From: GCA-2746605 sp963704835
Lineage (GTDB): Bacteria > Bacteroidota > Ignavibacteria > Ignavibacteriales > Melioribacteraceae
Assembly (NCBI GenBank): GCA_963704835.1
Contig: CAVPHW010000009.1
Coordinates: 1 to 64,000 of the forward strand
Direction: 5' to 3'
DNA: 64,000 nt
Below, piece by piece: positions 49,320-58,531 of this stretch. Below the pieces are notes generated by a model that saw nothing but the letters and a program-made list of their open reading frames with translations, was not told the DNA's origin and ran no database searches. Each line of letters opens with the position of its first letter. The first letter of the stretch is position 1. The position numbers and the translations under genes were made by a program.

Positions 49320-50237
49320 TCAACATTTTTGTTTGGCCATAATTACAGCACCAATTTCTGGGGGAAAATCTGGGTTTTGTAAAATGACATTAGGTGTGAA
49401 AAGATTAATTTTTTCTTTAAGCATTTGAGAATACAAATTATCATTTGTTATTAAACCACCAATAAAAACAAGTTTCATTTTTTCTTCGTGGAGTTTATTA
49501 TTCATTGCGGCTATATGTAAAATGAGTTCATTAGTTTCTTCATCTAAAATATTTTTACATAATTCATCACCTTCGGTAGCTGCCTCAAAAACAAGTGGTG
49601 CAATTTGCTGTATACTTAGCTCATCATTATATACTTTAGAAATTAACTCACTTTGATTTGTGATTCCAAATTGTGTTTCAAGCTTGTTTGTAAGTAAAGA
49701 ATTTTTACCGCGTCCATCAAAAGATTTCGACACAATATTAAGTCCCTTTTTGCCAATAATTAAACCGCTCCCTTCATCTCCTATAAGTCGACCAAAACCT
49801 CCAACTCTATGAATATTGCCCTCTTTATCTTTGCCAAACATTATTGATCCAGTTCCGGCAATTAATATGCTGCCCGGAAGACTAGAAAACGCTCCTTCTA
49901 GAGCAATTCTTGCATCACTTACAACATTAAAAGAATTCAATTTTAAATTTTTCGATTGGGCTTTTTTGTAAACAGCATCCACAAGATTTTTAGCATCTTT
50001 TTCTCTGCCGGCACCGGTTGTGCCAAGAACAATGTTGCTGATTTGAGAAAGAGAAATATTTTGCGATTTACAGCAGTCATTAAGTAGGTTTAATACAGTT
50101 TCAGAAACAATATCAGTTCCGATTGTAAGAAAATTTGATGGACCGGATTGAGTTTTATAAATGATTTTTAAATCGTCATCACAAAGAACACAGTTTGTTT
50201 TGGATCCGCCACCATCAATACCAATATACAAGCTCAT
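49320..50237 (-). CDS. BadF/BadG-family amino-sugar kinase (N-acetylglucosamine kinase-like)
   Basis: The 305-residue ASKHA-fold kinase has the phosphate-1 loop 'MSLYIGIDGGGSKTNCVL', the strand 'NIVLGTTGAGREKDAKN', the phosphate-2 loop 'GSILIAGTGSIMFGKD' with 'HRVGGFGRLIGDEGSGLII', and the adenosine motif 'KLVFIGGLITND'. The family includes eukaryotic NAGK and bacterial MurK, which phosphorylate GlcNAc or MurNAc. The AmpG-like gene begins 4 bases downstream, so imported wall sugars are the likely substrate. It heads this minus-strand group. Confidence 0.88.
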   Translation of the reverse strand: MSLYIGIDGGGSKTNCVLCDDDLKIIYKTQSGPSNFLTIGTDIVSETVLNLLNDCCKSQNISLSQISNIVLGTTGAGREKDAKNLVDAVYKKAQSKNLKLNSFNVVSDARIALEGAFSSLPGSILIAGTGSIMFGKDKEGNIHRVGGFGRLIGDEGSGLIIGKKGLNIVSKSFDGRGKNSLLTNKLETQFGITNQSELISKVYNDELSIQQIAPLVFEAATEGDELCKNILDEETNELILHIAAMNNKLHEEKMKLVFIGGLITNDNLYSQMLKEKINLFTPNVILQNPDFPPEIGAVIMAKQKC

Positions 50238-50445
50238 TAATTACCAAAATTGTGTTTAAGATAAACCAAATTACCAAAATTTTATGAACTATAAAAAACA
50301 ATAAAGAATGCAGTAAATTTAAATTACAATTGAATTTATTGATCATTAAGGCTATTTTAATAATGTACTTTAACTATCAATTTACAAGAATTCATTTTCT
50401 TACTTCTGATACTCCGATTTTTTTTAATAAATAAGGGAGGTCAAA

Positions 50446-50919
50446 ATGCCAGCCAAAATCATCAAAGATTTTCTAGACACCAATAATATCAAATATGTTT
50501 CGATTAAGCATTCTAGAGCGTTCACAGCGCAAGAAATAGCTGCTTCTGCTCACATTAGAGGAAAAAAAATAGCAAAAACGGTTATTCTTAAAGTTGGAGG
50601 AAAACTTATTTTCGCTGTTCTACCGGCAACTTATAAAATTGATTTTAACTTGTTAAAAGTTGAATTGGGCGAAGAAAACATCCGATTGGCAAATGAACAA
50701 GAATTTAAGGATAAATGTCCGGGATGTGAAGTTGGAGCAATGCCACCAATGGGTAATCTGTTTAATCTTGAAACCTATGTAGCTGCCAGTTTGGTTGAAG
50801 ATGAAGAGATTGCTTTTAATGCCGGAAGTCATACAGAACTAATTAAAATGCGATATACTGATTTTGAGAAAATGGTTAAGCCCAAAATATTAAGGTTTAC
50901 ACATAAGTATAAAACATAG
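50446..50919 (+). CDS. YbaK/ProX-type aminoacyl-tRNA deacylase
   Basis: The 157-residue cytoplasmic protein starts behind a good ribosome-binding site ('agggagg'). It shows the YbaK fold signatures: 'NIKYVSIKHSRAFTAQEIA', 'GKKIAKTVILKVGGKLIF', 'AVLPATYKIDFNLLK', 'DKCPGCEVGAMPPMGNLF' and the final 'IAFNAGSHTELIKMRYTDFE'. Members hydrolyse mischarged tRNAs such as Cys-tRNAPro. The lysine of the TVILK strand is the conserved catalytic region. It stands alone, upstream of an aminotransferase gene by 150 bases. Confidence 0.88.
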   Translation: MPAKIIKDFLDTNNIKYVSIKHSRAFTAQEIAASAHIRGKKIAKTVILKVGGKLIFAVLPATYKIDFNLLKVELGEENIRLANEQEFKDKCPGCEVGAMPPMGNLFNLETYVAASLVEDEEIAFNAGSHTELIKMRYTDFEKMVKPKILRFTHKYKT

Positions 50920-51069
50920 TTCTAAATCGAGAAATCTAGTTTTGTCTTTCTACCGCTTGGAATAAGTAGTATGCGGAACATGAATTTTTTAGAAATTAGA
51001 TCTATTTCTTTTTGATTTTGAGGGGAAGTCGTATATTTATTTTTTAAATTTTTACTAAACGGATTTTTT

Positions 51070-52248
51070 ATGCTCTCCTCAAAGATTGAAAACATTGCAA
51101 TTTCCGGAACAATGGAAATTAGTGCCAAAACTATTGAACTCCGATCTATGGGAATTGATGTAATAGATCTTTGTGTTGGGGAATCGGATTTCTCAACTCC
51201 GGACCATATTAAGCAAGCCGGTATGGAGGCAATTACCCAGAACAAAACAAAATATACTTTAAATACGGGCATCAAAGAACTTCGTTCTGCAATAGCTGAA
51301 AAATTCTTAAAAGAATATTCAGCTCAATGTTCAGTTGAAGAAATTATTGTATCTAACGGTGCAAAGCAAGCTATCTATAACGCATTACAAGTAATTATTA
51401 ATGAAGGTGATGAAATCCTTATTCCTGCACCTTACTATGTTTCATATCCACATATGGTTAAACTCGCTGGTGGAATTCCAATTTATATAGACACAAAAAG
51501 CGAGAATTTGTTTAAACTTACTTCAAATGAGTTAATGGAACATTTATCGAGTAAGTCAAAGGCATTAATATTATGTAATCCATGTAATCCTACGGGATCT
51601 GTTTTTGAAAAGGATGAACTTAATGATTTATTACAAACTGCATATGAGAATAATTTAATTGTTATTTGCGATGAGATATATGAAAAGTTAATTTATGAAC
51701 CAGCTTCGTTTGTTAGTGCTGCAAGCTTGGGAGAGAAATTTAAGGACAACCTAATTATTATTAATGGTGTTTCTAAAACGTATGCAATGACAGGCTGGAG
51801 AATTGGTTACGCGGTAGCCCCAAAGAAATTTGTTCATGGGATGAACAAATTGCAAAGCCATAGCACTTCAAACGCATGTACTATCTCGCAATATGCCGCA
51901 TTGGCTGCTTTAACTGGACCTAATGATTTTATAGAGGAACAGAGAAAGACATTTGAAATGCGAAAGAATTTTGTGAGCAAATCTTTAAAAGAAATTCCGT
52001 TAGTTGAATTTATTGAACCTTATGGAGCGTTTTACTGTTTTGTGAATATTAAAAACTTACTTGCTAACAATTCAATTTCTAATTCAAAAGATTTTTGTCT
52101 TAGATTACTTGAGGATGCTAAAGTTGCAGCGGTACCTGGAACTGCTTTTGGGGCTGAAGGATATATTAGAATTTCTTACGCAAAATCGATGGAAGAACTA
52201 AGAGAAGCATTTATTCGAATTAAAAAATTTATTCAGAATCTGAACTAG
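51070..52248 (+). CDS. Pyridoxal-phosphate aminotransferase, class I/II (AspC/AspB-like)
   Basis: The 392-residue enzyme shows 'VIDLCVGESDFSTPDHIKQA', 'YTLNTGIKELRSAIAEKFL', PLP-binding 'IVSNGAKQAIYNALQVI', 'ILCNPCNPTGSVFEKDELND' (substrate-binding Asn), 'IVICDEIYEKLIYEP' (Asp and Tyr at the cofactor) and the Schiff-base lysine in 'INGVSKTYAMTGWRIGYAVA', with the substrate-binding Arg in 'EGYIRISYAKSMEELREAF'. The family transfers amino groups between aspartate or aromatic amino acids and 2-oxoglutarate. It converges with aroE, overlapping it by 20 bases. Confidence 0.93.
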   Translation: MLSSKIENIAISGTMEISAKTIELRSMGIDVIDLCVGESDFSTPDHIKQAGMEAITQNKTKYTLNTGIKELRSAIAEKFLKEYSAQCSVEEIIVSNGAKQAIYNALQVIINEGDEILIPAPYYVSYPHMVKLAGGIPIYIDTKSENLFKLTSNELMEHLSSKSKALILCNPCNPTGSVFEKDELNDLLQTAYENNLIVICDEIYEKLIYEPASFVSAASLGEKFKDNLIIINGVSKTYAMTGWRIGYAVAPKKFVHGMNKLQSHSTSNACTISQYAALAALTGPNDFIEEQRKTFEMRKNFVSKSLKEIPLVEFIEPYGAFYCFVNIKNLLANNSISNSKDFCLRLLEDAKVAAVPGTAFGAEGYIRISYAKSMEELREAFIRIKKFIQNLN

Positions 52249-53125
52249 AAAGAATATCTTTAAGTTCACCATAAACATGTTCTATATCCATTGTTGTGCC
52301 TGTCCACATTTCAAATGATTTTGCACCTTGTACAACAAACATATTTAATCCATCCAAGATAACAGCGTTTTTTGATTCGGCTATTTGAAGAAATTTACTT
52401 TTCATCGGATTGTAAATCAAATCAAACACAATTTGATCAGAATTGAAAGGTTCATCTATATCAATTGGGGATTCTTCCAAATTAGGATACATCCCAACAG
52501 ACGTAGTGTTAATGATCAATTTAGAAGATTGCAGAATCTCAATATTTTCTTGTGGCATTAACTCATAAGTAAAAATATTGTCAAATTTCATTTTATCTTT
52601 AAAATAATCTTTTAGGGCTTCAGATCTTTCTTCAGTTCTGTTTATAATATTAATTTTCTCAACTTTAAAATTTCTAATTAAAGAATAAAGGACACTTCTA
52701 GCCGAACCACCGGCACCAATAATTGAAACTGTACACTTTGCAATATCATCTTTGTAAGGCATCAAAGTTTCAACTATTCCGTTAATGTCTGTATTATACC
52801 CAAATAGCTGTCCACTTTCATTAACCACAGTGTTCACCGAGCCAACAATGGAAGCTTCTTCAGAGACATGGTGTAAATATTGTATTATTTTTTCTTTGTG
52901 AGGAATCGTAACATTAAAACCTTTTACGCCAAGTGTAATTAAAGATTTAAGAGAATCCTTTAAATTACTTGCTGGAATATCAAATGGGAGGTAGATGAAA
53001 TTTAGTTTTTGCAATTGAAAACAAAGGTTATGCATTCTTGGTGAAAAAGAATGTTTAATCGGGTGACCAATTACTCCAATTAATTTTGTGTTGTGATCAA
53101 TGTTCTCTGGAATAGTCATGTTCAT
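52229..53125 (-). CDS. aroE: Shikimate dehydrogenase
   Basis: The 298-residue protein carries shikimate-binding residues in 'IGHPIKHSFSPRMHN' and 'GFNVTIPHKEKIIQYL' (catalytic Lys), Asn/Asp in 'GSVNTVVNESGQLFGYNTDI', and the NADP loop 'CTVSIIGAGGSARSVLYSLI'. It reduces 3-dehydroshikimate to shikimate. Its 3' end overlaps that of the aminotransferase gene by 20 bases. The TPR gene lies 2 bases upstream on the same strand, so they are co-transcribed. Two or three starts are possible; the ORF start 'MNMTIPENIDHNTKL' is used. Confidence 0.93.
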   Translation of the reverse strand: MNMTIPENIDHNTKLIGVIGHPIKHSFSPRMHNLCFQLQKLNFIYLPFDIPASNLKDSLKSLITLGVKGFNVTIPHKEKIIQYLHHVSEEASIVGSVNTVVNESGQLFGYNTDINGIVETLMPYKDDIAKCTVSIIGAGGSARSVLYSLIRNFKVEKINIINRTEERSEALKDYFKDKMKFDNIFTYELMPQENIEILQSSKLIINTTSVGMYPNLEESPIDIDEPFNSDQIVFDLIYNPMKSKFLQIAESKNAVILDGLNMFVVQGAKSFEMWTGTTMDIEHVYGELKDILSSSDSE

Positions 53126-53127
53126 TA

Positions 53128-54528
53128 TTAGATTAAGTTCAAAATATTAATATAAAGTTGAGTCGATTCCAATGCTGGAAAATCATCTAAGAAATTTATT
53201 TCTGAAGTAGGATTTAACTCAAAAGCTTTCAATAAATTTTCTATTCCAACTCTATTATTATTCAGCATAAAATTGCACAATGCCAAACCATAAAATTTTT
53301 CATGAGTTGTATCAAGCAAAGTTTGATAAACCGTAATTGAATCATCCCAACGACCCAAATTAAAATATGCTTCTGCCAATTGTATTAATCCGGTTTCTGA
53401 AATATTATCTTTTAGTTCTAAACCAATTGTTTGAATTAAAAGTTCATATAAAACCAAGTCCATTTCTTCAAACGAAGCTATACTAACATTTTGTGCTAAA
53501 GAATATTTAAGATAAAGAGAAAAATACTCTATCATTTTTGCTTCATTGTTTTTTCGAGCATAATAATTGCCAATGCCGATATATGCTTCAAGACAAGATC
53601 TGTTTAACTTGATAGCTTCGTTGTAATACTGAATTGCTTTCTCATTTTCTCCAAGAGCATCAAAGGTTTGTGCTATGCTCAGTGGAGTAGAAAAATCATA
53701 AGGATCCAACTCATAAGCTTTAAAGAATGCACTTACCGCATCGCTAAATCGATTTAGTTTAGAATTAGTAATCCCTAGGTTGTACCAAGCATTCGCAAAA
53801 TCATCATTGACGGCAATAGCGAGTTCAAAGTTATTTTTAGCTTCTAATAAATTGCCCATTTTTAATTGTACTATACCAAAATTATACCAGCCGCTTGCAC
53901 TATAAGGATCAAGATCCAAGAATTTTTTATAAGCTATAATGGCTTCATCAAGTTGATTATGACTCTCGTAACAAAATCCCAGTTCATACCAGGCATCACT
54001 ATATTCGCTATCGATCTCTACAGTTCTCTTAAAATAATCAATCGCTTCAGGAAAAGAATCATTTCGTTCAAAAAAGATTCCCAGGTTAAATAAAACCTCT
54101 TCATTCTCCGGTTCAATTTCAAGAGCAAATTCTAAGGTTCTAATTGCTTGTTCCCACATTCCCAAATTATCTTCGGAGATGGACTTATTTATCATTGTTT
54201 CGGCATCAATTGGATTAAGTGAAAGCGCTTTCTCGAAACATAAATAAGCTTTTTCAAACTCAAATAAATTATTGAAAAATACACCTCTTGATTGCCAAAG
54301 TTCAGAACTATAAGGAGAAATTTGCAGGGCAGCTTCTGTCAAAAATATTCCATCTTCAGTAAAATCGTACTCCAGGCACAATTGAATAGTGTCTTCTATG
54401 TTATCCAGATAAGTAATTGTCTGTCCTTTAAACACATACTCTTTACATTTTTGTACTTTCGATTTTAACTTCTCACTATCCAAAAAAAAGTTGAATTCAG
54501 GATCTGAAAAATCATCGGAGAAATTCAT
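53128..54528 (-). CDS. TPR-repeat protein
   Basis: The 466-residue cytoplasmic protein is made almost entirely of tetratricopeptide repeats, such as 'ELWQSRGVFFNNLFEFEKAY', 'AWYELGFCYESHNQLDEAII', 'GWYNFGIVQLKMGNLLEAKN' and 'AWYNLGITNSKLNRFSDAVS', from about residue 45 to 340, with a less regular C-terminal part. No signal peptide or transmembrane segment is seen. TPRs mediate protein-protein contacts; the partner is unknown. It starts the aroE unit and has 168 bases of AT-rich spacer upstream. Confidence 0.85.
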   Translation of the reverse strand: MNFSDDFSDPEFNFFLDSEKLKSKVQKCKEYVFKGQTITYLDNIEDTIQLCLEYDFTEDGIFLTEAALQISPYSSELWQSRGVFFNNLFEFEKAYLCFEKALSLNPIDAETMINKSISEDNLGMWEQAIRTLEFALEIEPENEEVLFNLGIFFERNDSFPEAIDYFKRTVEIDSEYSDAWYELGFCYESHNQLDEAIIAYKKFLDLDPYSASGWYNFGIVQLKMGNLLEAKNNFELAIAVNDDFANAWYNLGITNSKLNRFSDAVSAFFKAYELDPYDFSTPLSIAQTFDALGENEKAIQYYNEAIKLNRSCLEAYIGIGNYYARKNNEAKMIEYFSLYLKYSLAQNVSIASFEEMDLVLYELLIQTIGLELKDNISETGLIQLAEAYFNLGRWDDSITVYQTLLDTTHEKFYGLALCNFMLNNNRVGIENLLKAFELNPTSEINFLDDFPALESTQLYINILNLI

Positions 54529-54696
54529 AGGGCTCCATATGCAGAAAAAAGAATATTAAAAGATAAATCTATATTGTTAGTTATCATTGTTTACTTATGA
54601 ATAATAAATATTTTGCCTGACAAAATAATAAAAAATCTACATGGAAAAAGAACTAATTTTTTTGTAGAAAAAAAAATGAAAGAAAATATTATTTTT

Positions 54697-56128
54697 TTAG
54701 AGAATGTTAATGCTGCCGGTTCTTTTAGAGCGTGGAAATTGACTTTTTAATTGCTGATTATTGAGAATTCCTGTACCTAGAAACATGTTTTTAAACTTTA
54801 CTATTTTCTGACCTTTATCCGTGGAATTTGTCTTAATAATTCCACCAGCGAAATAACTGCTTAAGTCTTCATCATTTTCTATGATATAAATGTTTTTTGT
54901 TGCAAAATCACCAAGTATTTGTGCTGCATGAGAGTGGAGTTTGCATGTATTATTTTTATCAATAATTCCAAATTTAGTCCCAATTCTTAGGAAGAAATTT
55001 GGGTCTTGTTCATCAAAATCCGCATTAATGAAATTTATGTCGTTATTATTTATTAAATATTTATAAGCAGAAAATTTTTCGAACGGAATGCCAAAATATT
55101 TTGAAAGACCTTCTAAATAACCTTTTATTTTTGGGCTTTTATAAGAGACTATTATTTTGTTGCTCGCTGTGTTTTGGTAAATCTTTTTACTTTCTGTAGA
55201 ATCAGTTTTAATTAACTTGGCAATAAAAAAACCTTCCGATTTAATTTCCCAAGGTATAATCCTTTTTGTGAGATTTAGACTTGGATCAAAATTGAATTCA
55301 CCAACATTTGTGAAACCAGATCTATGTTTTAGTTTAAGATCAAACTCAACCAATTTAACGGGATATTTACTAAGAACTTTGTCAACAATAAATTCGTTCT
55401 CTTCAACAGTTAATGTGCAAGTTGAATAAACAATTTCTCCGCCAACCTTTGCCATTTTAATTGCACTAATTAATAGCTTTAATTGAAGATCAGAAATTGT
55501 ATTAGCAGATTTCTCACTCCACCAATTACTAACTTCTTGTTTCTTTTGAACAACACCAAGAGCACTGCAAGGAGCATCTACTAATATTTTATCAAAATAA
55601 TGATCAAAGTATTTACTTAATTCTTCACCCTTATTTTTGATAACACACATGTTAAGAATGTTCATTTTATCAAGATTGTGCACTAAAGCTTTTATTCTGT
55701 TAAGGTTGGGCTCATTTGAGAAAAGAGTTCCTTGGTAATTCATAAGTTCTGCAAGTTGCGTTGATTTTGAACCAGGTGCGGCGCATAAATCTAAGAACTT
55801 TATCATTTCCATTAGGATTCAAAATTATTGGAGGAATCATAGACGATAAACTTTGAATGTAATATTTGCCCAAAGTGTGTTCAACTGTTTTGCCAATTAA
55901 GTCATCACCTTTTGTAACAAAATATGAGTTCTCTATTTCCGGAATTTGTTCTAATTCAATTCCCTGATCATTAAGATTCCTAATAATTTCTTCGGTATCT
56001 TTTTGAAAAATAGGGAATCGAAGTGCGGGTAAGTATTTGCTCTCTACAAAAAGCTTGTAACTTTCTAAAAACTCATCACCAAAAATTGACTGAATGTAAG
56101 TTGAAATATTGTCGCTAAGCTCTATCAA
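54697..56128 (-). CDS. rRNA cytosine-C5 methyltransferase (NOL1/NOP2/Sun, RsmF/RsmB-like), frameshifted
   Basis: About 475 residues when a frameshift near 55810 is repaired. The N-terminal piece starts 'MIELSDNISTYIQSIFGDEF'; then SAM motif 'FLDLCAAPGSKSTQLAELM', the catalytic cysteine in 'ILVDAPCSALGVVQKKQEV' and the second cysteine in 'IVYSTCTLTVEENEFIVD'. The C-terminal 170 residues ('YLEGLSKYFGIPFEKFSAY') resemble the RsmF extension. It makes 5-methylcytosine in 16S rRNA, as the family does. The small hypothetical gene lies 12 bases upstream on the same strand. Confidence 0.87.
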
Positions 56129-56140
56129 TATTGGCCCAAC

Positions 56141-56571
56141 TTAATATCTTTTAAGATTTAGTTGTTTGAATATCTTATTGGAAACAACTATAAAATCTTT
56201 GGAATGTGGGAAATGTATTTTAAAATCAGATTCAATCATTTTTAGAATTTCATCAATATGAAGTTCATACTCGTGAAACAATTTGTTTAATCTCAGTTTT
56301 ATCTTTAACCAAACGAATACTTTTGGGATTATTTCGGCTGGCATAAAGAATATATTTTATTTCACTTAAACTTTCAGATTGATAAAAATGTTTTTCCGTC
56401 AGTGTCAATAATTTCATGCATTCCAAATATTTCTGTTCCTTTTATCAGCGGTTTTTCCGGCAAAATAATATCTTCAAAATTCAAATTGCCAATAAAATCA
56501 TTTGGGAAGTTTTTTAAGAGTTCGTTACTAAGTTTATCATGCCAAATATTTTCGAATTCGAAGGATTTCAT
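56141..56571 (-). CDS. Hypothetical small protein, two frameshifts, partly duplicated at 58063-58239
   Basis: The joined protein is about 143 residues: 'MKSFEFENIWHDKLSNELLK' and 'NFPNDFIGNLNFEDIILPEK' (start ATG 56571), then after a shift near 56385 'ESLSEIKYILYASRNNPKSI', and after a second near 56280 'YELHIDEILKMIESDFKIHF' to 'NKIFKQLNLKRY'. Three consecutive frames fit in order with no gap, which supports one gene. I recognise no family. A shorter copy of the N-terminal 58 residues lies at 58063-58239. It precedes the methyltransferase gene by 12 bases. Confidence 0.55.
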
Positions 56572-56753
56572 AACTGCAATATAACTAATAAAAATCTTTG
56601 CTGTTATTGAATCACTTTGGCTTGAATAATTTTGGTTCCCAATTTTAATGTTGCTACATAGCCAAATTATTTATATTTATCCAACTGAGTTAGGGAAGAA
56701 TAATAAGAAATATATGTTGCAAAAATTATAAAATTTCTTAGTTGAGATTGAAA

Positions 56754-58009
56754 ATGAAAAAAGTACACACTCTAATATTTTACTTGCTGTGCGATAACAA
56801 CCTTAACTGCTCAGAGATTGGGTAGAAATTACACCAACGTTTCACCCAAATGGTAATTTTGATGTGTTTTATGCCGGTCATTTTATAAATAGTGATACAG
56901 GATGGTGTAGTGATCACTATGGTGGCAGAATATGGAAAACAACAAATGGTGGATATGATTGGAATCTACAAAGAGATTCGGTTGGAGATGGAAGGATAAG
57001 AGATTTTTATTTTTATGATGAATTTGAAGGACTTGCCTTTGGAGATGGAATTTGGAAAACAAAAGATTCTGGAGAAAATTGGACGAAAACAAGCAACAAT
57101 ATTGTAGCAACATATAGCCACTACAAAAATAATACAGGTTATATAAGTGGAAATAAAGGAGTACAAAAAACTTCAGATAGAGGTGAAAGCTGGGAGACAA
57201 TTCTGAAGGATTCTACTTCTGCTTATGCTTTTTTATTAATGATACCCTAGGCTGGGTTTCATTGGTTGAAGAACCGAGTTGGGTACAAACCTCAAGTCTA
57301 TTAAAAACTGCAAACAGTGGACAATCTTGGGATACGTTATTAATATTGGGAAGCTTTCCTCAATTTATAAATATTCATTTTTTTGATGAAGATAAGGGAA
57401 TTTTTTCCGGTGAATATATATCAAGGACATATGACGGCGGCAAAACAATACAAGGAATAAACTATCCAACAAGGAAAATGAAAGTTATATCCCAAAACTT
57501 GATTTTATTTACAGACCAACTAAAAGGAATTATTTATTCAACTGATCAAGGAGTTACAGTAAATAGATATCCAACCACGATGAGCTCTCACTTTTGGGAA
57601 ATAGAACATATTGAAAATCAAAACTTAATTTTTGGTTTTTCAACCAGCAAGAAGATTTACCGACTTGTTTTAGATTTCAAGTATAAAAAAGAATGAACAA
57701 ATGAGATTAATAATAAATTTAAATATTGAATTATATCCAAATCCATTTAATTCAACTGCAACAATAAAATATTCTTTACCATTTGCCTCAAATGTTCGTA
57801 TTGCAATTTATGATGTTATGGGAAAAGAAGTAAAATCATTTGTTTCAAATTCTCATGTTGCTGGAATACATCAACTTAACTGGAATGGAACAAACAACAA
57901 TGGAGGATTAGTTTCTAGTGGAATTTACTTTATAAATTTTATGATAAATTCTGTTAGTGGAGAAAAGAGAAGTTTAACAAAAACATCAAAGTTGATTTTA
58001 CTCAAATGA
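56754..58009 (+). CDS. YCF48-like beta-propeller protein with T9SS sorting domain, frameshifted
   Basis: The gene starts at ATG 56754 with a hydrophobic signal-like start ('MKKVHTLIFYLLCDNN') and shifts frame near 56815, 57240 and 57690. The central part has repeats typical of YCF48/BNR-type propellers: 'SDTGWCSDHYGGRIWKTTNG', 'FGDGIWKTKDSGENWTKTS', 'VQKTSDRGESWETILKD', 'LLKTANSGQSWDTLLIL'. The C-terminal 90 residues are a T9SS sorting domain ('LYPNPFNSTATIKYSLPF', 'IYDVMGKEVKSFV', 'SGIYFINFMI'). It should be secreted to the cell surface. About 415 residues if joined. It may be an active gene with sequencing indels or a decaying one. Confidence 0.65.
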
Positions 58010-58014
58010 TAAAA

Positions 58015-58043
58015 ATGCCAGGCACTTTTAAAGTGCCTGGCAT
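58015..58043. terminator. Palindromic terminator 1
   Basis: Arms 'atgccaggcactt' and 'aagtgcctggcat' pair perfectly around 'tta'. It lies 6 bases after the YCF48-like gene stop. A nearly identical palindrome is at 59726-59750. Confidence 0.8.
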
Positions 58044-58062
58044 TAGATTGGTTTTATTTCAC

Positions 58063-58239
58063 TTAATCTGTGTCAATAATTTCATGCATACCAAATATTT
58101 CTGTTCCTTTTATCAGCGGTTTTTCGGGCAAAACAACTTCTTTAAAATTCAGATTGCCAATAAAATCATTTGGGAAGTTTTTTAACAGTTCTGCGCTCAG
58201 TTTATCATGCCAAATATTTTCAAACTCGAAAGGTTTCAT
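58063..58239 (-). pseudogene. Truncated copy of the hypothetical protein at 56141-56571
   Basis: The minus-strand frame from ATG 58239 encodes 58 residues, 'MKPFEFENIWHDKLSAELLK' to 'GTEIFGMHEIIDTD', almost identical to the start of the gene at 56571. About 35 bases present in the longer copy are missing, which brings in a stop at 58063, after which 'taagtgaaataaaa' is shared again. It probably arose by segmental duplication and loss. Confidence 0.65.
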
Positions 58240-58531
58240 TCTTTAATCTTTACTTTGTGCAAATATAGCGAATAAAAATAGAATATTAGTCCGAGAGAAA
58301 ATCAAGTTTACCTAAATTGAGGTTTTATCAAAAAACTTGTTTCTATTTTTGGCGAAGACATCAGATATTATTTTATTTTTTATACTCTCTTTTTCTGTTG
58401 TAACAAGGGCAAATTATCCTTATATAAATTATGTGAATCAAAAATGAAATTACTATGGTTTTTAGTGGGTTTACTTAAATTTTTTATAGATTTTATTTAC
58501 ATACTATTCAACTTTTTATTTGAAGGCTATC
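58240..58531. other. Intergenic region before the next T9SS-type gene
   Basis: This 292-base stretch has no gene. It contains 'cctaaattgagg' (58313 onwards), also found at 59673 onwards, which looks like a small dispersed repeat. The promoter of the 58532 gene must lie here. Confidence 0.45.

Noticed and set aside
56883..57200. 105-residue minus-strand open frame rich in Phe and Ser
   Set aside because: Antisense of the YCF48-like gene; composition is an effect of the sense codons.
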